The position numbers were made by a program, and so were the translations under genes. A stretch of DNA of 64,000 nucleotides, taken from the NCBI GenBank assembly GCA_016801885.1, contig CM028882.1, positions 558,001-622,000 on the forward strand, written 5' to 3'. Under the pieces are notes generated by a model that searched no databases, had not been told where the DNA came from, and saw nothing but the letters and a program-made list of their open reading frames with translations. Below, piece by piece: positions 12,182 through 26,300 of this stretch (within the stretch, counting starts at the first letter, position 1; the number at the start of each line of letters is the position of its first letter). This stretch comes from Toxotes chatareus. Its lineage: Eukaryota > Chordata > Actinopteri > Toxotidae.

Positions 12182-14159
12182 TTTGATGTGATTTGATGCA
12201 ACACTGACATGTGGTCCTTAGTTTTTATAATTGTTGGTTTGCCTGGGTCCAGCATCACTGCCCACATCTCCAGTTTGTTCACCGGAGCTGCTGTTTCGCC
12301 ATGTTGGAGAAACAGTTGGCCAATCAGAGCTCTGAGGTGGGATTACTTAGCTTGAATAATTACAGTGACAGAATAGTTTAAAGTGGACTTCTTCTATCAA
12401 CTACTTTGAGGATGTTAGCAAGAAATGCCTCTCACTCCTGATTGGCCAGGGCAAAACGAAACAAGATAGCCCCTCCCAAACATGAAATGGCTGTCAGAGT
12501 GAGTAGTCTTGTCTCTTTTGAAATTCTGTTCATATGTTGCATAATTATGTTGTGGTGGCAACATTTCGTGGACAAGGTTTCCTTTTCCTTTAATAATTGT
12601 GGTGTCACATTTATTAAGGGCAGCAGAGGAACCAGAGGGCGGTTAAGCTGGATGGCAAATGTACAAAGCACAGGGCCATCACACCAGAGAGTGGGGTTCA
12701 CACATCCACTGTCTGTGGTTAGCTTCAGGCAATGAACTGCTTTGGTTTGGGAAAGATAGTGGTTAAATGTAAAGAAGCACTAGTGTCTGAGGTCGCTGTG
12801 AACTTTTTTCTGTATTAAACCAGGACCTTTCTCAAATCTGAACCAAGAGCTGAATCCAAACATCACCATAAAAAAAGTTTAATAATAGAAACTACAAATG
12901 AATATTGGGCTGCAAGGTGAACTGCTGTTCTCTGTGAACATTTTACTGACGCATTCAGTGTTAGTGTATTTGTGACTTGTCAAATCAGTTTCCCCAATTT
13001 CCCCAATTAACATTTCTAACAAAACATTTGCTGTAGAAGATTATTTGAATATAAACGCAATCTCTCATGGACATGGACTGATGGGAAACTGCAATTTCTT
13101 TATCTGATCACTCCTTGCTCCACGCTTGACCTGGAAATAGTTCCTAATGTTATTTCTGCTCTGAGGAGACATGCACCACGTTACACCAGGTCCACCTTTG
13201 CGGAAGTCTTTTACCGGTCCATCACACCGGTAAAAGACTTACTGGAAATCTGTGAGTGACTGGATGCTGCAGCTGATCAGACTCATCCAGTACTACCTCA
13301 CAGCACCCACTGCAGTTTTATACTGAAGAGGAGACAAATAACAAAATCAACTGAATCAGATTTCATGTTTTCTGATTGACCATCCAGCTGTGTTAACTGT
13401 GGGTCTGATTAAGAAAAGAACTAAGCACTAGTAACTAAAGTTACTTTTTCTCTTCAGATGTATGGTGAATAATCTTACAGTCAGAGAGTGGAGGAGCGTC
13501 TTAAGTCTTTCAATAATAAACACATTTAAATTTTCATTAAAATAAAATTTTTTATTTAATTTATTCATTAAATAATGGTTCATGTGCACTCGCTCTGTAG
13601 AGTAAAGCTAATCTGACTGGTCTGTGCACATATTTGCTCATTAAGGACAAAACACATAGAGAAATATCAAAAACAATGCTGAGCTGGCACCCTTTGGGGT
13701 CTGAAGCTGACTGACAGCTGTTCCAGCTGTGCTGTGATGCACTTTAAGAAAACAAGGAAATAGCTGTGAAAGGATGAAGTGAAACCAATCTATGTTAGTA
13801 GGAAACTGAATGCAAGCAGTGGTCCAGAGTTTGACAGTCAAACACATAGTTTGTCCAGTCATCCTCCTCTTCTGACTGCACAGCAGTCAATGGCACACTT
13901 GGTACTTTGTTGGCCTTTGTCTAAGTCCTTTGCGACATTTGGACTAATGATTAATGTTATATTTATATTCCCTCAGTATTACTTGTATTTACACAGTCTT
14001 GTACTTGAAAGTTAAAAAAAAAAAAAGAAAAAATCATGATTTTCCAAGCCAGTTTCCCAAGCTGGGAAGAATTAGTGCTCTTGAGATGACATTGAATGAA
14101 CATATTTTCTCGCTGTCCCTACCTTTCCTATTTCCTCTACCTTCTGGACAAAAAAATTA
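12182..14159. other. Non-coding
   Basis: Contains two inverted CCAATCAG/CTGATTGG motifs (about 12321 and 12439) and the perfect inverted repeat at 13204-13240. Poly-A at about 14014-14026. No exon recognised. Confidence 0.5.
13204..13240. repeat. Perfect inverted repeat, 15-nt arms
   Basis: AAGTCTTTTACCGGT, spacer CCATCAC, then the exact reverse complement. Confidence 0.95.
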
Positions 14160-14400
14160 ACTTAATTAATTTGTTTGGAAAACGCAGCAGTAAAGTCCAT
14201 GGCTCCCGACGCCAAGCTCAATTTATCTCCTCCCTCACTTGCTTGCAAGGACTATATTAAAACATGTCATTCAGAGCGCAGGAAGAAACCACAATTACAC
14301 TCTGCTTGCATGCTGGAGCTGAAGAATATCATTTAAGGCTGCCTGCTACATCTCAATCAGACACAAGGTGCAATCTTTTTTAATCAAACACCATGTTTGA
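14160..14400. promoter_or_regulatory. Candidate distal isl1 enhancer (block B)
   Basis: Balanced composition without simple repeats: TTAATTAATTTG at the left edge, AATTTATCTCC, TATATTAAAACATG, TGCTTGCATGCTGGAGCTG and AATATCATTTAAGG. Reads like a conserved non-coding block; unproven. Confidence 0.3.
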
Positions 14401-14449
14401 AGGGACGGGAAAGGGATTTGTGAAATGCTGGGTATAGGATTGTGACTGT

Positions 14450-14485
<36 letters not shown>

Positions 14486-16489
14486 ACAGCATCTTTACCC
14501 TGTGCTCTTTTTAATCAGTACTGCTGTCACGCTTCCTGCAGCCTGATCACTGCAGTATTTGACAGTTTGTGTCCGTGGAATTAAACAGAGACATGATTTG
14601 CATGTGACATTGAGGGTTTTAGTGCTTCAAATTGTATCTCCCTGGAATTAGTATGCAGACAAGCCTATCTGTATGTATGCGGCTGCTCTGAGAGGTTCAA
14701 ACCACTGCTTTGTGTCGGGGCAAGAGGTTATGTAGAGACTAGAGCCAGCCCTCTCCTCATCTCGACACTTACCTACCTCTTTTGTACTCCAGAATTGATG
14801 CACTCAATAGTACAGTAGGTTTTCTTTTAATCTTGCTGAATTGATGCCACTGCTTTTTGTCCACCTTAGCTCTGGGTTCAGAATAGATGCTTTCAGTGGT
14901 GGGTGCTCTTTTGATATCATCAATGGATCTTACACAGCCCCTCCAGTTTTTGAAGCACAAATGTACAACCTACAAGATGTGTAACAACAGAGATCATGTG
15001 AGACTTCTTGAAGGATTTCTCTCTTCAATCAGAGCTATCTGAATTGGGAAAACGTTATCTCATTCTCTCTCATTCAATTCTCCACCCTAAAGCAGGATTC
15101 AGACACCTATTATATTTCAACTCAATATGATGCTCTCACTCTAAATCAATTTTGCGCCTCCGAGGTTCACTTTGCGTCTTAAAAAGAAGGCAACGGAGAA
15201 ACTCTCCTGGACAACCAAGGTAATTCTGAAAGGTTCTGAATGCCTTTTCACCTTTGCGCCGTCTGTAACATTGACAATGATGCTCTCAGATGTGAGACGA
15301 AAGAAAGGGATTTTCAAAGGAGAAGCTTTGTCAAAGTGCCTTTGAAAGTGACTCAGTGCTTGAAGGACCTTGTCTAAACTTTTTTTTTTTTACCTCTATT
15401 TTTGCTTGATTTAGCTGCAGCGGTTCACTCCAGTCATGGCAACCCTGCCTGTTATGTGCAGTGCATCTTTTCTCATGGAGATGAAACCTATATGGGCCAC
15501 CATACATTTTTCATTGTCTACCTGTGGGTGTAGAAACACTGTCACTTAGTGCAGTGAGAGTGTAAGGGTGTGACGTAGGGTTGTCACTGGTGCCCAGAGT
15601 TCTCAGACCTTCTTGAAGTGCATTCAGATTGAACTTACAATGACATGTAAACATTCAGAAACATTGTTTGTTGATGCAAACATGGAATCAAATATGAACA
15701 AGAGTTTGCTGGCTTATAAACACAGCCAGCAGCGATGGTGTTCAGTCTGAGCACCTTGTCAGTCAGTGTTGACATTTAATCATGATCATTATCTTTCCTT
15801 AACCATACCTAACCTCACAAATTATTACACATGAGCAGCACAGTTAGAGATCTGGGATTGGTCATAGATCGTACTTGGAATAATTTTTTTGAATTTGAGA
15901 AATTCTTTGCCATCTTTGCATCACTGTCCAGTTAATTATATTTAGTTTAAAGTTTTATTTTCATTCCTGACTTACTGGTAAGTCATTAAATGTGTATTAA
16001 TAATTTTATATATATAGATGATATATAAATGAGTTATATAATCTGCCTGATTATATACTAACTGATGTGAAACCACACACTGGCAAATGCACACAAAATG
16101 CCATCAGCCAAACGGGAATATATTAGAGAAAATGTGTACAAAAGCATTTATCTAATCATGTCTGAAATCACCCACTGAGCTATGGAATCAATAAATGTGT
16201 TTTAAGCCCCACACCTTATCTTGAGACTTTAACATTAACCTTCCATTAACCATTACACAAGCACTTAATTGCACCTCAGTCAATAATGTTAATTCAGAAA
16301 GGCTTTTGCTTTAGTTTTATAGAAACTTGTATTCATACTATGGTGAAGTGGCAATCTTTGGAGGGTGCTATTAGATATTGAAAAAGCTAATACATAGCGA
16401 AATATTTCATGCTGAGATTGGTTTTGACACTGAATGTGTTTCTTTGCGCTGATCTGAGTGAGAGGTCAATGACTTTTTTAGGACAGTGA
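14401..16489. other. Non-coding with a TG microsatellite
   Basis: (TG)n at 14455-14484. The rest is mixed sequence with a short T run near 15380; nothing recognised. Confidence 0.5.
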
Positions 16490-16740
16490 TACCAAAGTGA
16501 TGGGGATACCCTCAGTCTCGCCTTAACCTCCCACTCTAATTTGGCCCAGTGGAATACAACGAATGGTGCGCATAATTGAACATTACTTCCCTGATGATTT
16601 CTGGCGGGCCTGGCGGGGATTCTCCCAGGTCAACACTTAAGTCACTTTAAGGGGAAAAATGGGACTAATTTTGCTCTTTGATCTCTCTTAAATGATAATA
16701 GAGGCCAAGAATCATTATAAGTCTTTAAGGAAAGTAACTC
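16490..16740. promoter_or_regulatory. Candidate distal isl1 enhancer (block C)
   Basis: CTCTAATTTGG, GCATAATTGAACATTAC, GGGACTAATTTTGC, AAATGATAATAGAGG and AATCATTATAAG fall within 200 bp, mixed with GC-rich TGGCGGGCCTGGCGGGG and paired TTAAGTCACTTTAAGG. The cluster of TAAT-type sites and lack of repeats suggest a regulatory block. Confidence 0.35.
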
Positions 16741-18059
16741 AGAGAGACTGACTTAGATATATCATTTCCAACATAACCTTAAGTCCAAGAACGTATGCTG
16801 CAGTATGCCTGCAAAGCAAAAGTGACGTAGTAATACAGGCAGGTGATAAAGTGACTGGGAGAGAAATGTCTCTGACAGCATTTAGCACCATGAGAATAAT
16901 GACCACTGACCTTTTTTTTTCTTTTTAAATGGACAAAAACATTTTAAATGACAATAATACTGAACATGGCGCATTTTTGTTCATCATTCCCTGTATAATT
17001 TGTTGTTTATTCACATTTTTTTATTGGTCACGGAGACTTCTTTATTTCTCATTTTGAAAACAAACATCACATGGTCTTCTTCTGACTGACGTAATGCACA
17101 TGCTTTCATCTTAAAGGATGTCGCTGGTGTTTCAACACCAACAAGATCTGCAGTGCTTCCAGACTTCCCTACCCCGTCTGAAAAAACAAACAAACAAAAA
17201 ACTCACAAATATATAGTTTCATTTTTATAAAAGGGCCAGTCATTTCAAACATTAAACAGGAGGAAATGGGGCATTTGTAGGGGAACACTGGGGCAAATTG
17301 AGCTACTGCTCTGGGGCCCCCCAGACCTCCACATGGCCCTTAGAGCACCAGTCTTGCTGTTTATTAACTGATGTGTGCTAAATTAACATGCACTAAAGCA
17401 CAATATCTTTATTTTCTCAAAAATATGTGCAATGTACCACTATATTGAGCTTTTTTCTTCCAAAAGACCCTACGTTCATGACTTTTATGAGGTACTTTTA
17501 CTAATAGATCCTATGAATAACATTTGAGCTTTAAATACTTCACATGTTCCTATGTTCCAGCATGTCATATTTTATTTGGAAGCACTTATTTATGAATGGA
17601 TCACAAACATTGTTTTTACCTCACTGAAATGGAACAATCTAATCGGTGTTTTGTAATATAAATCATTGGTGTGGAAAGTAAAATGAAATAAAATCTACTA
17701 GCATCAAAGGCCTGGCTGCCTTCCTTAGAACAATCTCAGGTATTTTCTGCTATGAAACAAAACATGTCCAGTGTTAATATGAGTTGATTCTGACTGACTG
17801 TCTCTGTGGCCAGCAGTGGAAATAATCTGTTTCATAGAACGCAGTGCACAGCCTTTCCCATCCATGGCATCATTATTTAAATGTGGATGGGCTCATTTAT
17901 TATTACATTGCTGGGATCTTATTTCATGTAGTGAAAAAAAAAGTTTGGCAGAATGATTCATCACAATTCCTCCAAAAGCAGCTCGCAAAAAAAAAAAATT
18001 TAACATGCAATTACTGTGTCAGACTGTAGGAAGAAATGGCTTCAGCTTACTGAGGGCTC
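16741..18059. other. Non-coding, nothing recognised
   Basis: AT-rich sequence with short A and T runs; a GC-rich patch near 17290-17345 has no clear family. Confidence 0.5.
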
Positions 18060-18560
18060 TATGACAGGTGCATTGTGGGAGAATTGATTCTTACATAGGG
18101 GGTAAGTGAATTGTCATTACCTGTCTGTTTCTTATGACACTTGGCTGGGTGCCATCTGATTTGTTACAGGAGTTTTGAATTGGACCTGCCGCCCTCGTGC
18201 TGGCTGCAGCCGACTCTCCAGATTAACAGGGGGGAAGATATAAGCCTTCTCTTCACAGGTCAAGAGCTCAGCCACTCAGAGGTCACACATCAGTCAGGCA
18301 GGGTGTGAGATCTGTGTGAAGTTGAGCAGCAAAAATGCAAGTGTGATAGATGTTTACTTTTTTCTCTCTGTACTTGTTCAAACAGCATGAGACGGACAGG
18401 ACGGATGGAGGGGGAAGAAAGGAAAAATAAGAAATGTGGGGCGGCCGTTGTGCTCGGAACGGCTGTCGATTCATTGTGAAAACCGCTGCGAGAGGAATCA
18501 ATACAATATATGCTGTCTCCATTAGCTTGATTAAAAAGAGGGATGGATGAAGGCTGCGAG
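18060..18560. promoter_or_regulatory. Candidate distal isl1 enhancer (block D)
   Basis: Two adjacent patches. The first (18075-18240) has GAATTGATTCTTAC, GAATTGTCATTACCTGTCTG, CCATCTGATTTG and CTCCAGATTAACAGG. The second (18370-18550) has GCGGCCGTTGTGCTC, ATTCATTGTG, GAATCAATACAATATATGC and CCATTAGCTTGATTAAAAAG. Low repeat content between repeat-rich flanks. Confidence 0.33.
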
Positions 18561-18896
18561 CTAAACAACTTTATTCACTAGATTATACAGGGATAAGAGC
18601 TTTGGCTGTAAAAAGCTGCAGATTAAGAGGAGACAGGGGAAAGAGAGAGGAGCACTGCAGTCAAGGAGCAGGGCCAGCCCCCAGACTTTCAAGGGCCCCA
18701 GGAAAAATTAGACTTAAATCCCCTAAGACAGCCTCCACCTCGGACCACAGCATTACTCATGTGACAGGATGTCTTCTAAACTGTGCATCCAATGCATGGT
18801 CACAAAACAGTCTACACTCTATGGACTATATGGACACCCAAACATCAGACCCATATATGTTTTCTATATGTTTAGCAGTATAACAGAACCAGTGGT

Positions 18897-18897
<1 letters not shown>

Positions 18898-18985
<88 letters not shown>
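18898..18985. repeat. Palindromic (TAA)n-(TTA)n microsatellite
   Basis: Eleven TAA units run straight into about eighteen TTA units, so the two halves are exact reverse complements for 33 nt with no spacer. Confidence 0.97.
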
Positions 18986-21900
18986 CTGAAGTTTTGCTGG
19001 CCTTTTTCTGATGTTTCATCTGGTTAAAGTCTTTTTTTTTTTTTTTGCACAGTGAAGTGGGGGCTTTTTACTGTCCTTTGTTTTGGCAGAACTGAGGCTA
19101 ATGACCACGTTTGTTATTCCTCACCTTCACTGGGTTCCAGACTCTGACAAGTCTTTGTTGTTGCTCAGAAGCTTTTGCTTTTAATGCGTTTTCCTCTGCT
19201 GTCTCTCACACACAGCAGATTTATTGATACCGGTTGTCTTGGAATAAAAAATGAAAATGTGGATTACCACACATATCTGGGACTAGTTAAAATCAGCCAC
19301 TTCTGTAATTAATAATTAATAGCAGAAATAGAAGGTATAGCAGTGTTGTTGTTTTTGATATGCCCTGTTAGTAATTTAACTTCAATTAATTTGACCAAAA
19401 GAAAGACAATATATTAAAAAAGGAAGCAGGTGTCATTTTGATTTTACACTGAGACCCTTGGTGTCTTTGGCAGTTTGGGAGAGTGGGGGTCGGGAGCAGG
19501 GGCAGTGGCCCCTACATCATACAGGGGATTATTAGTCTTTAATGTGTGACCTGTTGCCAGGGCCAGAAACAGTTGCAGCTCAGTTGACACGTCTCAGGTT
19601 GAGATCCATCAGGGAGGAGGATGACAGGGAGAGAACAGTGGAGAGGGGGAGAGAGAGAGAGAGAGAGAGAGAGAAATGTATAGAGAGAGAGTTTGTGTAC
19701 CAGTGAGGTTGTGAGGGGTGAAGTGGCGAGGCTGGCAGGTGATACCTGGCAAAGTGCTTGGTAGCGTCTAATTGGCCTATCAATGGCACAAATCACTCTC
19801 AGCAAGAGGCAGCAGGTTGTGGCTCACAGGACTGCAGCACTTGATTTGGATGGGGGATGAAGAAGTCCCCGGCTCTGCGGTGTACATCAAGAGTCCTGCT
19901 GCCCACTGTCTGCAGCTGTCAGTCACCAGTGGGCTTTACTGTGTTTTACTCTCTTGTATTTCTCCCTAATTAAATTAAACCTCACATCAGGCATCACTGT
20001 AGTCCAACAGAATTTACACATATGGATTCATGTGTTTCTGTTTCATTTCTTTAGCTTCAAGTTATTATTGTTATACTTGAGCACTGGCCAGTTTCTGGTG
20101 GAGATCTATAGACTCCAAAGGTATGTCAGGCTGGATTTTATTATAGAAAAAGATATTTAGAATATTTCCATCTGATGTGATGATACAGTCATCATGCTAT
20201 TATTTCAGTTTCACTTTGTGTTAGCAATGTGCAGCTTCAGTAAAGTGTTACAGGAAGCAGACGTGATATAGATCAAATAAAGCCATATGCTCTGAGGAAC
20301 ATATTCCTTTTTCTGGTCTTAATGCTAATAAGATGAAAATATTAGAGGAAAACAGAAATCAAGAGAAATCCCTGATTGTTGGAGCAATTTAGAATTGATC
20401 CTATTTTCTTTATTCTTATTTTCATGGTGTATTTTGCTGTATTTTAACAGGAATTTGAGAAAGTTATTATCCTCATACTATTTTTTTTTTTTCAGAGCTG
20501 GGGATGAAAGCAGAGATTTCTCAGAGATGAGGCTAAAAGCTCTGGAAAAAGATGGACCTAGAATTAATATTATTTTCTCAAACTCAGGAAAGCTTGTGTT
20601 TCTTGACCCAGCTGGCCTTTTTTTTAGTGATCTCACCATGTTTCCTGATCTCAGCTATTAACTGGGTGAGTACAGTGTAATTTCCCAGTGATAGGAATCA
20701 TAATCACAATCACGAAAATAAGACCCAGGTTGTAACTTACTAGAATTGCCAATTCTGTTCTTAGTAAACGGTATTTTAAAAGATGACTGTATAATATAAT
20801 GCATTTTAGTTTGTATTGTACCCTATGTGTCCATCCATCCATTACAAAGAAGTTTTTTTTAAAACCCCAAATGAATTGGACTTCATCAATAGTCTTAGTC
20901 ATCAATAGTATCAACCTGATACCAAGGAGAGCATAAAAGCAGTAAAGCCGGTGCCAGCTTGCTGCAATATTTGTTTTACAGATGGCTCCTTTGTGTTGTT
21001 TGGACTGTGGAAGTCTGCTGCTGAGTCAGGTAAATAGGTCGGATGTACAGTGGCGCTGGCCTCTGTCCACAATGACCCAGAGAGAGATGAGAGTCTTTCA
21101 TTCCACTGACAAAAGTGTTGAGACTCTTTTTATTCTGGCCTGAAATCTGATCGGAGGGAAGAGAGAAGTCCCCAAACATTGGGCCACTCTATAAAAGTGT
21201 CTGAGCTCCACATGTGGGGTGGACAGCTTCGGCCTCGGTTAGGCTGCGGGGACACACCCAAGCCAGCACGAACAAACACGAGTGCTGTCACTGTGTTTGG
21301 CATTTGAGATGACTGAAAGTAACACAGTGCTGACCAGGCACACAGGGAGGGACACTAGAAATGTTAAATAATACCCTCACATTTTCCTGGACCGATAACC
21401 AGGTCAGTTTTCTAAGGACATTTTGTGGTTATAAATAGCCTATTTTTTTATATTTACAAGTCAAATAAATCCTGCAAAATAATTAGGAATATCAGTAATA
21501 TCATATATATCTGTTCTTTGTATGTCAGATGTTACTGTCTCACATTTTTATCTCTCTTTTAGTCCTCCATCAGTTTGATAGCATGCTCTACCTTGTTTGC
21601 ATTTGCAGGATGAGTTAAAAAAAAAAAAAAAAAAAGAAAGTTTTGTCAGATTTAAACTGGAAATTGACAGCCTCAAGGTTAAGGTGCCAACCATGACACA
21701 TGATGTCGACTTGATATTAAAAGTATAAAATCCTTCTAAAGTCATAAAAGAAAACTCCAAATGTGGGGTATTTTTGTTCTGTGACTGCTACAGTAAAAGT
21801 ATTCTGTGTTGTGTCATACAGTCCTGGTTCAGGAGGGTCCTGGTTTGTCCAGTAACTGTTCTTTTTCCATGGTGACGCACCCATATCACTTTGCCAATGG

Positions 21901-23131
21901 TACAAAGCTGGAGAGATTAACCTGGCTTAATTAGAAATACAATAACCTGCTGGTGACAAAAGTCTGAGGTGTCTTTCAGCAGCGGTCAGGAGAGGTGACG
22001 ATTGAGAGGAGCACAGGGATTGACTCCATGGGTCTGCTCATAATTCCCCCCTCAACCAACCCCCACCATCACACACCCCCCACAGCCATGAAATCTAGTG
22101 CCAGTGCGCTTCCTTCAGTGCCTTCTTTCACCTTCTGAGCCACAGACAAAAGTGGACACTGTGTGCAGGAAAGAGCCCTGATCAACAGAGCAAAAGTTTG
22201 AACTGACACCTCAGGGTTAACGACAGGCTCTGGCATTAAGACGGCAAGTGTCAGGGAAACATGAGGATACTGTACTGCTGTGCTAGACTGAAAGCAACAG
22301 GCCTCCACCTAGAAGGACTCATTTAGAAAGGTGATGAGAACATTAATACAATAATAAATATCTCTATGGCCATGGTGTGATGGAACTTTGGTCTTTAATA
22401 GATATACAGCAAGACTGCAGTTATCAGTGGAGGAACAGTGAGACTGTATTGTCATGTTGACTGTACAGAGTTAAGAACCCAGTTAGATCATCTGCTCAGG
22501 TCTGTATCATGACTTACAGTATATGTAGAACCATGATGCATAGTATGATGGTCCTAGATAAGAGCTGGATTCAATTCTGTCGTGGTTGAACTAAGCAGAC
22601 AACATAGCTGAAAAAGTTGTTAACTTTCCAAGTTCAACTCTGGCTGTTAATACATCTTGATTAAAAACATCAAAAGGTTCTCAGTTGTTATTTAAGTTGT
22701 TATTCAAGTTTACAGCTTTTCAAAACATCTGCTTATATTTCATCATAGAAAATAGTCCCTCTAATTCCCATAATTTCTGCAAATAAAACTATAATGAATG
22801 AAAAAGAGCAGATAGGTTTTTAAAGGTCTGGAAGTAACATTTCCAGCAATGTTAACTACTTTTCTAGACCTCAGGTGATTCTTGATGTGTTGGTTGTTGC
22901 CTAAGAGGGCGAGGAAAGTGACCGTGATAACTACTGGAGATAAACGTAGTTATAACAAGTTTGACAGAAGGCAACACAACCAGAAATAACCAGAAACGAA
23001 GTGAACACAGTGTGTGATGATTTTACACTTACTAGTTAAGAAACATAACAGCAGTGCAGAGGATGTGGTGTTCCTCTTTACAAAATTCTTCCTGTGTGGA
23101 GAAGATTTCCACTGAGCTGTGTCATCACCAG
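18986..23131. other. Non-coding, simple repeats
   Basis: (GA)n at 19649-19674 and several T or A runs (19031-19046, 20481-20492, 21616-21635). Open frames to about 90 codons have no recognisable domain. Short ATCCATCC motif near 20831. Confidence 0.5.
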
Positions 23132-23300
23132 AATTCACCCTCTTTTGTGTGAGCCCTTCAGTTCATGGTGGATGCAACGCTCCTCATTGTTTCTCCGCTC
23201 CACTTCACGAATCAGGTTAGATTTCTGCTCACCGAGTGCATCTTTATCTGGGGGCAGGCGAACCGCTCTTTTCACCACTGCTTTGGCAGCCAGAGCTGGT
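23132..23300 (-). pseudogene. Coding-like stretch of unknown identity
   Basis: On the minus strand a pyrimidine tract and ACACCAG (ending 23296) precede an open stretch whose translation has AVVKRAVRLPPDKDALG and then NLIREVERRNNEERCIHHEL before a TGA near 23132. A good donor, CTCG|GTGAGC, lies after 23233. The charged, helical composition and plausible splice signals are unlike neighbouring chance frames, but I recognise no protein. It could be an isolated exon, a processed remnant, or chance in a conserved non-coding block. Confidence 0.2.
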
Positions 23301-26300
23301 GTGGAGAGGGTGGATGGAGCGCAGAAAAGAAAGTGGATATACCAGGTGGCGGTACACTTGAAAATCTCATTATGTTTTCGGGGGGGGACACAATGCAGGA
23401 CAAGGTGGCGAAGACGGGGTGACAAAGAAAAGCACCTTCCTCGCTTCCCTTCACCTGGACAGAGGGCCTGTGTACAGCACACAGGACAAAGCAGCAAATT
23501 TACTGAATCATGAAAAAAATATCATTTTTGTTTCACTGTGAAGACTTTTATTTCAGTTATTATTGAGAAATGATAGTTGTAGATATCTGAATACAAAAGC
23601 AATCACATGTCAGTAACACTGCTGATTACAATTATTGACATGTATTAAGAATTGCCTTTTTCCAGTATGTGACCTCTGTGCTGGTGTATTCTGCGTACTC
23701 CATGTATAAATGATGGAGGAACACTAGTTTAACATTTAATTTAAGATATTCCCCCTATGACTGCCCCAGAATCCATGCCCTGGGCTGAGTGACAGACAAT
23801 GCTCATTTAAAACACAAAAGCACATAGACTCTCATTCAGACTACAGCTGCCCTCTTTCAGACCTGTATTCTAAAGCCACTTTCTGTTGTCCCCTGCTCAG
23901 GTTTTTCCCCATGGAGGGAAATAAAGCTGGGCCCCACTGCATTGCACTCGGTGTGAGGGAAGAGAAGGACTCGTCTGTTTGAAATAAAGAAGGAAAAACC
24001 TCTCCACTGAGAGGACACCTTAGAGGTGCACCTTTTGCTTTGTCCTGGGCAGTAGGCTGGAAAAATGGAAGGCAAAGTAGGAGGGGAAAACATCATGCAG
24101 GTGGGCGATTCGTCCCTAATGTGTTTATGAAAGATTCTTTGATAAAAGGGGGGACGGGTGGTGGAGGTGGTGGTGTGGGGGTTAGGCGGGGGGGGGGGGC
24201 GTCTGCTGATTCCCAATGAGCTTTTTTTTGTCGCTTTTTCCCCCCTCCCGAGTTTCCGATTTAGCACCTTCCAGGCAAGCGTGCGCCTCCAACCACTCAA
24301 CTTACAAAAACATACGTGTGTGTGTGGCTGAAGGTAAGCCAAGCTGATTTACCTTTTTTGGCTGAGGGTAGGAATTCACCTGGGAACATGTGAGATGATG
24401 AATCTAGAACTCTGTGCATTTTCCTCCATCAGCTGGGTTAATGTTTGTTGTAGACTGGAAGAGAGATAAATTCTATTTATATTTAATATTTGGAATATTT
24501 GAGTTTGTTCTGTGATCTGTCAGAGCTGTGCTTCAGATACACCCTGAAGTGTGAGAGTTTCCTGCTGTCACTTGTGGAACCGCTGTAATGTAAAGCACAG
24601 AGAATCATTCTGGTCAGGACTGTCGCTATGCAGTTTAACCTGTCACAAAGAAAATATGAAGCTTATACAAATGGACTTTTGTCATCTATGTTCTATGCTT
24701 GCAAACTTACATATATATGATTGTTTCACCTTTAAGGGAACAATGACATAAAGTATGTATGTATGTATAATGGAATACGTTGCTTATGTTGCTTGTGTTG
24801 ATGTTGATATTCACTAATGTTTTATTGTTCATTAATTGAGTTGCATTGAGTTGTGTTAATATAGATGAGTTAACATAACAGTAATGTTTGTATTTGAAAT
24901 TAACAAACAGTCAGGATCACAATCAGCTGTGCCTGAAAGCAAACTATACTCACGCATCACAAAGTGCACGTGAAATTAATTTTGACTCATCTCGTGTGGA
25001 TTAAGGCAGAAAGTGAAAGCAGGAATCCTGTGGTGTAAAACTTGTTTATCCAGCACATGTACAGAAAACCTACTGACCAACAAAAATCCTTAAGGGAAGA
25101 AATATTTGAACATAATATTTATGTTGAAAATAGTTTACTAAGAACTAACAGAACCACCAGAACAAATCAAGCCACATACAAAGACTGTACAACTCAAATC
25201 AATCATTTTGTTATATGATTAAAAAACAGTGTGTAAAATCTATCATCAGCCATCAAACCAAGTTTTATAGGTTTTACCCTCTGGCGAACCACTGGTTGTG
25301 GATATAAAAGAAAAAAAAATCTGACAAAATGAAGAGAAAGTTCACATGGGAGAGGAGTCTGACATAAACTCTTAACTCTCAGTATTTTATCCTTTAAGCC
25401 AAACATTATTACTAAACAGAAACATTTAAAATGAACTATTTTACTGTCAACTGATACAGGTCAGCCAAGGTCTGTGAAGGCTTCAGTAAAAAGTCAACAC
25501 TACAGTAATGTCTAAATGGGTGAATTATAAAATATCAAGACTGTTTTCTAAAATAAGAGACAAAATTATTGCCTGTAAAATTACTTGAGCTTTGTTTGAC
25601 ACTTTGCTTGACATCTATAAAAGCTTGAAGCCTTAGTCAAGGCTAGCAAACAGTTGCCAATATGCTACAGTCAATACTTTTATTGTAGGAATTTGTAAAT
25701 ATAGTAGATAAATTTCACACTATGAATTGAACTCACATTAATGTAGTGGAAAGTGCATGAAAAAAGTGAATTCAGACACAGCCACAGTTTTTTTTTCATT
25801 AGTATCATAGAAAAAACAAAAAACAAACAAACAAAAAAAAATCACTAATATGATTTGACATGTCTTTTTAAACATGAGAATATTTTAGATTGTGGAAAAT
25901 GCTGCACGGTTTCTGTTAGAACATAACAGTAGCTGTCACCTGTCAATAATCTCTCCCAGAGCAGGGATCCAGTTCTCCACGTAAAGTCAGGAACCCTATC
26001 AGACTGATAGTACCAATGAGTGACAGATGATCAGCTGCAGCAGACATTACCCAGACTCAGCAGCCAGGGCATCGGCGTGGCGAGAATAAGAATGCTTCAC
26101 TAGTTTTAAAAAGGAAGAGAAGGCTTTGGAGCGCAGGGGAGGGGTCCATTTTTTATTCTTGCATGAGGCACATTCTCTTTTTGCAGTGTATCAGAATACA
26201 GGATGCACTGTCTGATTTCTGTTCCCTTGCAACTATCTTGTCCCAATTCAAATCTCTTGTGGTTTATGTGGCTGAGATCCTGTTTCCAACGGAGCCACCT

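Noticed and set aside
20475..20661. Exon-like stretch after T-run and CAG
   Set aside because: The acceptor-like signal is strong, but the translation is unrecognised and no matching neighbouring exon exists.
23857..24342. 161-codon minus-strand frame
   Set aside because: Its length is due to G/C strand skew over a G-rich tract; Pro/Thr low complexity, no splice signals or family.
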